Notes under the pieces: generated by a model
Databases searched by the model: none
The model's input: the letters and a program-made list of their open reading frames with translations, nothing else
Told to the model about the DNA's origin: nothing
NCBI GenBank assembly: GCA_023666965.1
Contig: JAMPAZ010000004.1
Location: forward strand, 1 to 64,000
Source: Muribaculum sp.
GTDB taxonomy: Bacteria; Bacteroidota; Bacteroidia; Bacteroidales; Muribaculaceae
DNA: 64,000 nt
Direction of reading: 5' to 3'
Translations under genes and position numbers: made by a program
Part shown: positions 34,495-42,707 of the stretch, one piece after another
Numbering within the stretch: position 1 is the stretch's first letter
Layout of the letters: every line of letters starts with the position of its first letter

Positions 34495-35707
34495 ATCTGA
34501 TTGCTTCTATCGGGTCGAGATTAGCCGCTTTTTTTGCCGGATACCATCCGAAAAATACTCCCGTCACGGTACATACGGCGAAAGAAAGCACCACGGAATA
34601 AATCTGAATGTAGACAGGCCAATGGGCGATTAAGTTGACAAGCCATGAGGCTAATGCCCCCAGAATCACTCCGATAATGCCTCCGGTGACGCTGATGATG
34701 ACTGCTTCGATGAGAAATTGCGAAAGTATGTCGATGCCGCGTGCGCCGATCGACATTCGAAGTCCAATTTCGCGTGTGCGTTCGGTCACCGACACATACA
34801 TAATGTTCATAATTCCGATACCTCCGACCAACAGCGATATTCCTGCTATACAGGCCAGCAGAACGGTCATCATGTCGGACGTGGAGTTCATCATCTGGCT
34901 CAACTCTTGTTGTGAGCGGATTTCAAAATCGTCATCGGCATCCTCCTTGATTTTATGTTGCTGGCGCAGTATCTCCGTAATTTCATCTATTGCTTGGTCG
35001 GTATGATCCTCGTCGAGCGCACTTGCAAACAGCCCTTGGATATAGTCAATGGCCAGTACTCGCTTCATTATGGTGGTATATGGGGCTAAAACCACATCGT
35101 CCTGGTCCATGCCCATGGAGTTGGTACCTTTCTCCTCGAGGACACCTATGACCGTGAATGGAATCTTGTTGAAACGCACGACGCGACCTATGGGATTCTC
35201 TCCGTCGGGAAACAAATTGTCAACGACAGTTTTCCCGAGCAGACAGACTTTTGCCGCTGTTTTAATATCTTGCTCGTCGAATATGTCGCCCTCTTTCACT
35301 TTGACTTTTCTGATTTCGAGATAGTCTGGAGTGATTCCGTATATGGTCGAGGGGTAGTTGTTGTTGCCGTTAATGAGCTGGCCCCCGCTGTTGACCGACG
35401 GCGATATTGCGGAGATATACTTGGCATTTTCTCGCAGCGCTTCATAGTCGGCCACTTCGAGGGTCTGCATGTCGTCGGCGCTTTGGCGCACGCCACCGCG
35501 CTGCATGTTGCCAGGATGGATCATTATCATGTTGGAGCCCATCTCCGATATTTGGGCTTTGATGCTGTTCTTAGAACCTTGTCCGATGGCGAGCATCGTA
35601 ATAACGGACGCAACTCCGATAATGATGCCGAGCATGGTGAGAAAGCACCGCATCTTATTGTTGTTGAGAGCCTTTAAGGCTATCTTTAGCAAATTTCCAA
35701 AGTTCAT
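34487..35707 (-). CDS. MacB-type ABC transporter permease
   Basis: A 406-residue permease with one N-terminal membrane helix, a large periplasmic MacB core domain (about 45-270) and three C-terminal helices joined by the MYVSVTERTREIGLRMSIGA stretch that couples to the ATPase. Unlike E. coli MacB, the ATPase is a separate protein encoded 3 nt upstream. With MacA and TolC homologues in the same operon it should form a tripartite mechanotransmission pump that expels peptides, macrolides or other periplasmic substrates. Confidence 0.92.
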   Translation of the reverse strand: MNFGNLLKIALKALNNNKMRCFLTMLGIIIGVASVITMLAIGQGSKNSIKAQISEMGSNMIMIHPGNMQRGGVRQSADDMQTLEVADYEALRENAKYISAISPSVNSGGQLINGNNNYPSTIYGITPDYLEIRKVKVKEGDIFDEQDIKTAAKVCLLGKTVVDNLFPDGENPIGRVVRFNKIPFTVIGVLEEKGTNSMGMDQDDVVLAPYTTIMKRVLAIDYIQGLFASALDEDHTDQAIDEITEILRQQHKIKEDADDDFEIRSQQELSQMMNSTSDMMTVLLACIAGISLLVGGIGIMNIMYVSVTERTREIGLRMSIGARGIDILSQFLIEAVIISVTGGIIGVILGALASWLVNLIAHWPVYIQIYSVVLSFAVCTVTGVFFGWYPAKKAANLDPIEAIRYE

Positions 35708-35710
35708 TTC

Positions 35711-36466
35711 CTATTCGTTTTCTACGGGTAATGCGTCAAATACCTCTTTGGCCGATGAAGGACTGGGATTGATTACGTCCGACACCACTTTCCCGTCGCG
35801 AAGCACAATGTTTCTCGACGAGTATGCGGCCAAATCCGGATTGTGGGTTACAAATATGATGGTTCTTCCTCGGGCGTGGAGTTCTTGGAAGAGCACCAGT
35901 ATGCTGAAAGATGTGCGCGTATCAAGGTTTCCGGTCGCTTCGTCGGCAAGGATTATTACCGGATCGTTGACGAGTGCACGCGCTATGGCTACACGCTGTT
36001 GCTGACCTCCCGACATCTGGTTGCTCTTATGGTAGAGGCGGTCATGCAACCCTACGGCTTCCAAAGCCTTTATAGCCATCTCTTCACGTTGCTTGGCTTT
36101 AATGTTGGGATTATAAAGCAGAGGCAGCTCGACATTTTCGATGGACGTGGTCTTCGGAAGCAAATTGTAGTTTTGGAACACAAACCCGATTTTGCGGTTA
36201 CGGGTCACGGCGCGTTCATTCTTACTCATCTCCTTGACCGACATCCCGTCCAGAATATAGTCGCCCGAAGTAGGTGTGTCGAGACATCCGAGAATGTTCA
36301 GTAAAGTAGACTTCCCGGAACCTGAAGTGCCCATTATGGTGACGAACTCACCTTCATGGATTGTGAACGAAACGCTTCTGAGGGCCTTAACAGTCTCTCC
36401 GCCCACTATGAAGTTACGGCGTAGATGGTCCACTTTGATTATCTCGCGTTTATTTTGGGTATCCAT
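35711..36466 (-). CDS. MacB/LolD-type ABC transporter ATP-binding protein
   Basis: A 251-residue ATPase. Walker A is [15 protein letters not shown], the signature motif MSGGQQQRVAIARAL, Walker B IILADEATGNLDT and the switch His in VTHNPD. Residues and length match the MacB/LolD class that drives VIT-type permeases. Sits between macA-like and permease genes with gaps of 11 and 3 nt. Confidence 0.94.
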   Translation of the reverse strand: MDTQNKREIIKVDHLRRNFIVGGETVKALRSVSFTIHEGEFVTIMGTSGSGKSTLLNILGCLDTPTSGDYILDGMSVKEMSKNERAVTRNRKIGFVFQNYNLLPKTTSIENVELPLLYNPNIKAKQREEMAIKALEAVGLHDRLYHKSNQMSGGQQQRVAIARALVNDPVIILADEATGNLDTRTSFSILVLFQELHARGRTIIFVTHNPDLAAYSSRNIVLRDGKVVSDVINPSPSSAKEVFDALPVENE

Positions 36467-36477
36467 TGTCAGTGGAA

Positions 36478-37662
36478 TTATTTCTTTTTATTGCGATTCG
36501 GCGGTTGCGGGGCAAACGGGCTTCTTTCCGCGTCTTGACCGTCAGATACAGCATCGTTAGAACTTGCTTCATATCCTAAAGCGACGACATCGCCTTGATT
36601 AAGTCCGTTTACTATCTGGGTAGTAGCGCGGTTGTTGACACCGACTGTTACGGTTGTGGGCAGAAGTTTGTTGTCCGACACTTTCCACACTATTTTCTGA
36701 TCGGCGGCTAGAGCCGATTTTTCGGGTTCAGCAGAAGTGTCGGCCACGGGCAGATTTTTTGCTTCGGGATAATCGCGCGGTGAGAACTGGAACGCGCTGT
36801 TGGGAAGCGTAAGAATGTCGGACTCCTGTGTAACGTATATAGTCAAGTTGGCCGTCAGTCCGGGTATAAGTTTGTGGTCGGGGTTAGGGGCGGCTACAAC
36901 CACTTCGTATGTGACAACGTTGCTTTCAGTTGTCGGATTCAGACGGACTTGAGTGACGTGTCCCTCGAATTTGTGGTCGGGGTATGCCTCTACTGTGAAT
37001 ACTACGTTTTGACCTAATTTTACCTGGCCGATGTCGGCTTCGTCGACATTTCCTACAACCTGCATATTGTCGAGATCCGCAATCACATACAGATTGGCCA
37101 CGTTCATGCTCGAAACGACTGTCTGGCCTACTTCGACTTCCCTTGAGATGACCACCCCGTCGATAGGCGAATAAATCTCGGCGTAGTTTACATTTTTCGC
37201 GGCGCGGACGCGGTCGGCTTGAGCCTTTTCGTAAGCAGTCTTTGACACTTCATAGTCTTTCAGCGAAGTCTGATATTCGTAGTCGCTTATAAGCTGTTTG
37301 TCGTGGAGCTTTTTATCGCGCTCGTAGTTTGTCTTGTTGTATTCGTATGTCAATCGTGCCGATTCCATATTTGCATCGGCACTTCTAAGTTCGCTTTCGA
37401 GCAGAGTTTTCTCGATTTCTGCAATTAGCTCGCCTTTGTGAACTACGGAATTGTAGTCGGCATACAGTTTATCTACGATTCCTGTCACCTGCGTACCGAC
37501 ATCGACCTGTGTCACTGACTCTACGGTACCGGTGGCCGTGACCGTTTCGGTAATTTCACCCTTTTCGACACGAGCGGTCTCAAGTGTGATTTTCTCTTTT
37601 TTCGAACATCCCGCCATTGCCAATAGCGCGAGTCCGGTTGCGGTTAGCTTGTATATGTTCAT
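36478..37662 (-). CDS. MacA-type periplasmic adaptor lipoprotein
   Basis: About 394 residues. The ATG at 37662 gives a lipoprotein signal ending LLAMAGC, and a longer start would overlap the TolC-like gene. The chain has a lipoyl half (VTGIVDKLYADYNSVVHKGE), a long alpha-helical hairpin (about 95-165), the second lipoyl half (IYSPIDGVVISREVEVGQTV), a beta barrel and a proximal domain. It bridges the MacB permease and TolC in the periplasm. A basic, Pro-rich tail ends the protein. Confidence 0.92.
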   Translation of the reverse strand: MNIYKLTATGLALLAMAGCSKKEKITLETARVEKGEITETVTATGTVESVTQVDVGTQVTGIVDKLYADYNSVVHKGELIAEIEKTLLESELRSADANMESARLTYEYNKTNYERDKKLHDKQLISDYEYQTSLKDYEVSKTAYEKAQADRVRAAKNVNYAEIYSPIDGVVISREVEVGQTVVSSMNVANLYVIADLDNMQVVGNVDEADIGQVKLGQNVVFTVEAYPDHKFEGHVTQVRLNPTTESNVVTYEVVVAAPNPDHKLIPGLTANLTIYVTQESDILTLPNSAFQFSPRDYPEAKNLPVADTSAEPEKSALAADQKIVWKVSDNKLLPTTVTVGVNNRATTQIVNGLNQGDVVALGYEASSNDAVSDGQDAERSPFAPQPPNRNKKK

Positions 37663-37675
37663 ATATCTTATTGAA

Positions 37676-38971
37676 TTATGGCATTGTGATGTTAGCTGTT
37701 CGATAGTATTCAATCATTTTATGTCCGAGCATGGCCATATATTTTGCTTGAAGCAGAGAATGGCGGGCCTCGAGAAGATTGTTGTGTGCGGTCATTAATT
37801 CTACCGTGTTGACCAGACCGAGATTGAACTGTTCATTGACCAAGTCGTTGCTTAACGATGTAGAGGCGACTTTTTCAGTTCCGGCCTCGTAGCGAGCCTG
37901 CGAGGCTTGCAGGTCGATGTACCACGACTCTACGTTTTGAGCAATGTCGTTGCGTCGCGACTGTTCGTCGAGTTCTGCGTTTATGCGTTGGATATTGGCT
38001 TTTGCAGTGGCTATCTTAGTCTTTTTCTTGTCAAAAATGGGCACGGATATAGTCAGTCCGATGTTTTCATTAAATCCCTGCTTCATCTGAGTGCCAAAGC
38101 CCGGACCTTCTGAATAGTATCCGGTGGAAACTCCGGCATTGAGACCGATGGTAGGGTAGCGGTCAGACTTTGCAATGGCCACGTCGATGTCAGCGATATC
38201 CTTCTGCAGTTTAGCGGATTGGAGCTGTGCGTCGACGGCGAGGGCCATTTCATAGCTTTGGTCAATGGGAGGGGCGGTTGCCAATACCTCTTCGGCTGTC
38301 CAGTCAATATCCTTAACGGTAATGTCGCTGTCAATTCCGAGTTCAAGCAGTCGTTTAAGCTCCATGCGGCGGTTATCATATGTGCCCCTCGCGTTGACAA
38401 GGTTATACTTGTCTTGCTCGTACTGCGATTGAAGCTGGGCGTAGTCAACTCTTGAAAGTCGTCCGGCTTCCATCAGCTGTCTGGCTCGTTCGGCTTGTGC
38501 CTCGCTGAGTTTTACGGCTTCTTCGTAGATGGCTATTGATTCCTTATTGTATAGGACATTGATGTAAATCGACAATAACTCCGTTTCGATGTTGCGGAAT
38601 AAGTCCAGTGTCGACAGTGCGTTAATTGATGTCTGGATTTTTGCACGTTTGATGTTGTTTTCACGTTTTCCTCCGTTCCAGACAGTCCATGCGGCCGACA
38701 GCCCGTAGTTACTGTTGTAGGCATTCTTTTTACCTTCCGACCACGGCGTATTGGTCAATCCGTGGGTTGTGGAGAAGTCGAGCGATGGTTGCCACTCGGC
38801 TTTTGACTCTTCGAGCGAATACTCCGACGTTTGTTCATTAAGTTCCGACTGTTTTAGCGAAATGTTGTGTTCGCGTGCATAATTCAGGCAATCGTCAAAC
38901 GACCATACCTGCGCGGACGCATCATTGGCCAGAACCGTCATTACTGCAAGAAATGCGAGTTTACGTTTCAT
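37676..38971 (-). CDS. TolC family outer-membrane efflux protein
   Basis: A 431-residue protein with signal peptide (cut after DASA), opening WSFDDCLNYAREHNISLKQ, typical of the family. Two long coiled-coil regions with repeated internal symmetry make up the tunnel. It is the outer-membrane exit of the MacAB pump and the first gene of the operon tolC-macA-ATPase-permease-kinase-regulator. Confidence 0.93.
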   Translation of the reverse strand: MKRKLAFLAVMTVLANDASAQVWSFDDCLNYAREHNISLKQSELNEQTSEYSLEESKAEWQPSLDFSTTHGLTNTPWSEGKKNAYNSNYGLSAAWTVWNGGKRENNIKRAKIQTSINALSTLDLFRNIETELLSIYINVLYNKESIAIYEEAVKLSEAQAERARQLMEAGRLSRVDYAQLQSQYEQDKYNLVNARGTYDNRRMELKRLLELGIDSDITVKDIDWTAEEVLATAPPIDQSYEMALAVDAQLQSAKLQKDIADIDVAIAKSDRYPTIGLNAGVSTGYYSEGPGFGTQMKQGFNENIGLTISVPIFDKKKTKIATAKANIQRINAELDEQSRRNDIAQNVESWYIDLQASQARYEAGTEKVASTSLSNDLVNEQFNLGLVNTVELMTAHNNLLEARHSLLQAKYMAMLGHKMIEYYRTANITMP

Positions 38972-38999
38972 TGGCTACAGTATATGAAAATTTATGATA

Positions 39000-39031
39000 C
39001 AAAATTAGACATACGAGGCATTCATACCAAG
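39000..39031 (-). promoter_or_regulatory. Promoter of the TolC-MacAB-LytTR operon
   Basis: Minus strand CTTG (39028-39031), 20 nt, then TAATTTTG (39000-39007), 28 nt before the TolC ATG. The -33 differs from TTTG by one base. Confidence 0.55.
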
Positions 39032-39141
39032 AAAAATGGATATAAAGACCTATGACAGAATAAATAAAGCGTGATTTTTGCGATGGAATTGATTTTTAGC
39101 GTATGCAATATTAAATAGAGTTAACGAACGTCTATAAACGT

Positions 39142-39172
39142 AAAAAGCGGAAGCTCGGCATTGAACTTCCGC
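39142..39172 (-). terminator. Terminator of gdhA
   Basis: GCGGAAG (39166-39172 on the minus strand) pairs with CTTCCGC (39147-39153) over a 12-nt loop, followed by TTTTTA. It begins 28 nt after the gdhA stop. Confidence 0.8.
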
Positions 39173-39200
39173 CATATAATTATATAAGAGTCGTTGCACT

Positions 39201-40538
39201 TTAGATGATGCCCTGACCCATCATGGCGTTTGCCACTTTCATGAAGCCGGCTATGTTGGCACCCTTCATGTAGTTGATGTATCCGTCGGGCTCGGTACCA
39301 TACTTTACACACTGTTCATGGATATTGTCCATGATGGAGTGGAGCTTCGCGTCGACTTCTTCTGCGCTCCACTGCAGGTGCATGGCGTTTTGGCTCATTT
39401 CGAGACCAGAGGTTGCTACGCCGCCGGCATTCACTGCTTTACCAGGAGCGTAAGTCGTACGAGTAGCGATGAAGTGGTCTATGGCTTCGGGTGTACAACC
39501 CATGTTGGACACTTCTGCAACCATCATTACTCCATTGTCGACAAGCATCTTGGCATCGTCGCCGTTAAGCTCGTTCTGAGTGGCGCAGGGACAAGCTATG
39601 TCAACCTTCTGTTCCCAAGGCTTGCGGCCGGGGAAGAATGTCGAGTTAGGATATTTTTCGGCATAGGGAGCGACAACGTCGTTTCCGGAAGCGCGGAGTT
39701 CCAGCATGTAGTCAATCTTATCGCCGGAGATGCCGTCGGGATCGTAGATGTAGCCGTCTGGACCGGAAATAGTGACAACTTTTGCCCCTAATTCGGTGGC
39801 TTTGAGTGCTGCTCCCCATGCAACGTTGCCGAATCCGGAGATGGCTACTGTCTTGCCTTCAATGGTGTCTTTCTTGTCGGCAAGCATATTCTTGACGAAG
39901 TAGATGGCACCGAATCCTGTAGCTTCAGGACGGATTAGAGAACCGCCAAAGTCGAGTCCTTTGCCGGTGAATGTGCCATTGTGCTCTTCTGTAAGTTTTT
40001 TGTACATTCCGTACATGTAGCCTACTTCACGGCCTCCTACGCCAATGTCGCCTGCCGGAACATCGCGGTCAGGACCTACATTGCGCCACAGCTCAAGCAT
40101 GAAGGCTTGGCAGAAACGCATTATTTCGCGGTCGCTCTTGCCACGGGGAGAGAAGTCGCTACCGCCTTTTGCACCTCCCATGGGAAGTGTGGTGAGCGCA
40201 TTTTTGAATGTTTGTTCGAAGCCCAGGAATTTCAGAATGGAAAGGTTAACTGACGCATGGAATCGGATACCGCCTTTATACGGGCCGATAGCGTTGTTGA
40301 ATTGAACACGATAGCCGAGGTTGGTCTGGACTTCGCCTTTGTCGTCAATCCATGTAACGCGGAAGGTGACGATTCTGTTGGGTTCGACCATACGTTCGAT
40401 GATGCGTGCTTTCTCAAATTCAGGATGCTGATTGTAAACATCACCTACAGAGAGCAATACTTCTTTCACTGCCTGGAGATATTCTTTTTCACCCGGGTGT
40501 TTTGCCTCAAGGGCATTCATGATATTGGTAATATCCAT
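39201..40538 (-). CDS. gdhA: NADP-specific glutamate dehydrogenase
   Basis: A 445-residue hexameric-type GDH that aminates 2-oxoglutarate with ammonia. LPMGGAKGGSDFSP carries the catalytic lysine and PAGDIGVGGREVGYMYGMYKK the active-site Asp region. The Rossmann part has ISGFGNVAWGAALKA. Length fits the NADP small-subunit class. The ATG at 40538 is preferred over an in-frame TTG two codons upstream. It is next to purF and glutamine synthetase genes, so this is an ammonia-assimilation neighbourhood, with its own promoter and terminator. Confidence 0.96.
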   Translation of the reverse strand: MDITNIMNALEAKHPGEKEYLQAVKEVLLSVGDVYNQHPEFEKARIIERMVEPNRIVTFRVTWIDDKGEVQTNLGYRVQFNNAIGPYKGGIRFHASVNLSILKFLGFEQTFKNALTTLPMGGAKGGSDFSPRGKSDREIMRFCQAFMLELWRNVGPDRDVPAGDIGVGGREVGYMYGMYKKLTEEHNGTFTGKGLDFGGSLIRPEATGFGAIYFVKNMLADKKDTIEGKTVAISGFGNVAWGAALKATELGAKVVTISGPDGYIYDPDGISGDKIDYMLELRASGNDVVAPYAEKYPNSTFFPGRKPWEQKVDIACPCATQNELNGDDAKMLVDNGVMMVAEVSNMGCTPEAIDHFIATRTTYAPGKAVNAGGVATSGLEMSQNAMHLQWSAEEVDAKLHSIMDNIHEQCVKYGTEPDGYINYMKGANIAGFMKVANAMMGQGII

Positions 40539-40576
40539 AATCAAATTTTTTTATGATAGATGAATTTTAGTTGGGG

Positions 40577-40584
40577 CAAAAGTA
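40577..40584 (-). promoter_or_regulatory. Putative -7 box of gdhA
   Basis: TACTTTTG on the minus strand, 38 nt before the ATG. No -33 TTTG at 20 nt. Confidence 0.4.
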
Positions 40585-40650
40585 AAGAATAAATTTGAAT
40601 TAACATCTCATTCCGGCATGAAAATTTTTCCGCTTCTTTTTTGCGGAGGC

Positions 40651-42540
40651 CTACCGTTTGTCGGGGTTACCTTCGTAATAGTTTATAAATGCTTGATTTA
40701 CGAGACGTATGCCTCCGGGGGTGGGGTAGTCGCCCGAAAAGTACCAGTCGCCGGGCGAACTCGGCACTGATTTGTGCAGTCCCTCGAGTGTCTGGTAAAT
40801 TATCTCGACATCCGCCTTGGTGCCTTCGGGGGTCAGCATACTCGCCGTTTTTGCAGATATTTCATCGTCGGTAAAGGGCGCATATATCTCCTTAACACAG
40901 TTGACCAGTTTGTCGTCGGGAGCATCGGACTGTTCGAGACATTTGCGGTAGACCGATTCAAGGATGTCTGAGCGTCCGGTCTCTTTCAGCAATTCCACTG
41001 CTGCGCGGAACGAACAAAATTCCCCCATCCTTGACATGTCGATGCCGTAGTAATCGGGATACCTAACCTGAGGCGACGAGCTGACCACTACGATTTTTTT
41101 CGGATGCAGACGGTCGAGCATCCTGATGATGGACTGTCGGAGAGTGGTGCCTCTGACTATTGAATCGTCAATCACCACGAGAGTGTCCACGTCGTTTTGT
41201 ACGATTCCGTATGTGACGTCATATACATGTGCCGCGAGGTCGTTGCGTGATGTGCCTTCGGCGATAAATGTGCGCAGTTTTATATCTTTGATGGCTACTT
41301 TTTCTATGCGCAGCTTTTCTGCCATTATCTTCCTGATTTTATCTTCATCCGCGCAACCGCTTTGACAAAGTTGAAGAATCTTCGTGGCGCGTTGGCGGTC
41401 GAGATATTTTTCGAGTCCTTCGACCATTCCTATGAAAGCGACTTCTGCAGTGTTTGGTATGAATGAAAACACGGCATGCCGCAAATCATAGTCGACGCTC
41501 TTCAGGATTTTGTCGACGAGATGCCGTCCAAGGTTTTTACGCTCTTGGTAAATGTCGGCATCACTGCCTCTCGAAAAGTAGATGCGCTCAAACGAACATC
41601 TTTCATTTTTTTGCTCGCCGAGTATGTCTGTAATGGAAATGTCGCCGTTTTTGCCGACAGAGAGCATACTGCCGGGGGTCAGCTCCTTGACTTGCGATCG
41701 GCGGACATTGAACACGGTTTGTATCACCGGACGTTCTGAGGCCACAACCACGACCTCGTCGTCGGCATAATAGAATGCCGGGCGTATACCGTGAGGGTCG
41801 CGGATGGCCCATAGGTCGCCTGACCCTAATGCGCCACAGATTACGAACCCTCCGTCCCATTCCGGAGCGGCGGCTTTAAGCACGGGAGCCATGTCTATGT
41901 TGTCTTCAATGGCTTTGGCGAGTTGCTGTCCATCAAGTCCTTCGTCGGACAGCCGATGGTAGAGTCGGCTGTTTTCACGGTCAAGTTCGTGGCCGAGTTG
42001 TTCGAGTATGATGACGGTGTCTGCGAATATGCGCGGATGCTGTCCCTTCGAAACCACTTCGTTGAAGATGTGGCCGACGTTAGTCATGTTGAAATTGCCG
42101 CACAGCATCAACGAACGCGAACGCCAGTTGTTTCGTCGTAGAAACGGATGCACGTAACTCAGTCCGCTTTTGCCGGTGGTGGAATAGCGTAGATGTCCCA
42201 TGTAAACCTCCCCGATAAACGGAGCGTAGGCTTCGATATCCTTTGCCGGCATGGAGTTGATGTCGGCGCTGTCGATCTGATGGTTGATTGACGAGAATAT
42301 CTCTTGAATGGCGTTTGGACCGAGTGCCCTCTCGCGGAAAACGTATTCGCTCCCGGCGGGCGAATGCATTTTGATGCACCCTGCACCGGCTCCCTCCTGG
42401 CCTCTGTTGTGCTGCTTTTCCATCAAAAGGTAGAGCTTATTCAGGCCATAGGAGTAGGTGCCATACTTTTCTTTATAATATTGAATGGGTTTGAGGAGCC
42501 GTATCATGGCCACTCCGCATTCATGTTTTAGTTGCTCCAT
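40651..42540 (-). CDS. Long amidophosphoribosyltransferase (PurF-like)
   Basis: A 629-residue class II glutamine amidotransferase joined to a phosphoribosyltransferase. The nucleophile is Cys8 after a seven-residue propeptide (MEQLKHE-CGVAMI), HNRGQEGAG follows, and the PRPP motif is VVIDDSIVRGTTLR. It should make phosphoribosylamine from PRPP and glutamine, the first step of purine synthesis. It is about 120 residues longer than E. coli PurF; Bacteroidota often encode this long form besides a standard PurF. The extra C-terminal part (about 500-629) is of unknown use. Placement directly after glutamine synthetase is notable because glutamine is the substrate. Confidence 0.88.
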   Translation of the reverse strand: MEQLKHECGVAMIRLLKPIQYYKEKYGTYSYGLNKLYLLMEKQHNRGQEGAGAGCIKMHSPAGSEYVFRERALGPNAIQEIFSSINHQIDSADINSMPAKDIEAYAPFIGEVYMGHLRYSTTGKSGLSYVHPFLRRNNWRSRSLMLCGNFNMTNVGHIFNEVVSKGQHPRIFADTVIILEQLGHELDRENSRLYHRLSDEGLDGQQLAKAIEDNIDMAPVLKAAAPEWDGGFVICGALGSGDLWAIRDPHGIRPAFYYADDEVVVVASERPVIQTVFNVRRSQVKELTPGSMLSVGKNGDISITDILGEQKNERCSFERIYFSRGSDADIYQERKNLGRHLVDKILKSVDYDLRHAVFSFIPNTAEVAFIGMVEGLEKYLDRQRATKILQLCQSGCADEDKIRKIMAEKLRIEKVAIKDIKLRTFIAEGTSRNDLAAHVYDVTYGIVQNDVDTLVVIDDSIVRGTTLRQSIIRMLDRLHPKKIVVVSSSPQVRYPDYYGIDMSRMGEFCSFRAAVELLKETGRSDILESVYRKCLEQSDAPDDKLVNCVKEIYAPFTDDEISAKTASMLTPEGTKADVEIIYQTLEGLHKSVPSSPGDWYFSGDYPTPGGIRLVNQAFINYYEGNPDKR

Positions 42541-42569
42541 AGAGTATGGGGGATGATGGTTTATTTGAG

Positions 42570-42662
42570 ATTTACCGGCAGGACAGTCTGTATCCGGGCT
42601 ACTACTGGTAGGACGTAAACGTCTTGCGTCCCTTCGGATTGCAGATTGGTCTGCCGGTAAAT
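42570..42662 (-). ncRNA. Candidate structured RNA between glutamine synthetase and purF genes
   Basis: A 93-nt element closed by a perfect 12-bp stem: ATTTACCGGCAG (minus strand, 42662-42651) with its complement at 42581-42570. Nested inside are CAATCTG/CAGACTG (one mismatch), ATCCG/CGGAT and GGACG/CGTCC helices, leaving an ACCAGTAGTAGCC-like internal strand. It lies 45 nt after the synthetase stop and 30 nt before the purF ATG, so it could be a leader element, an attenuator or a processing site. I do not recognise the family; no T run follows. Confidence 0.45.
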
Positions 42663-42707
42663 GTTGTATGCAATTAAATATTGAATGATGCTGTTCTTAA
42701 CTACGGA

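Noticed and set aside
37663..37713. Longer MacA start at 37713
   Set aside because: It would overlap the TolC-like gene end by 38 nt and bury the lipoprotein signal; ATG 37662 gives a clean lipobox.
40630..40646. CCGC/GCGG hairpin after purF as terminator
   Set aside because: Only a 4-bp stem and an A run before the Ts; too weak to claim.
42570..42662. Possible cobalamin riboswitch (end reads CCTGCCGG)
   Set aside because: The conserved core GGGAA, GGTG, AATCC and the GCCACTG B12 box are missing and the element is far too short.
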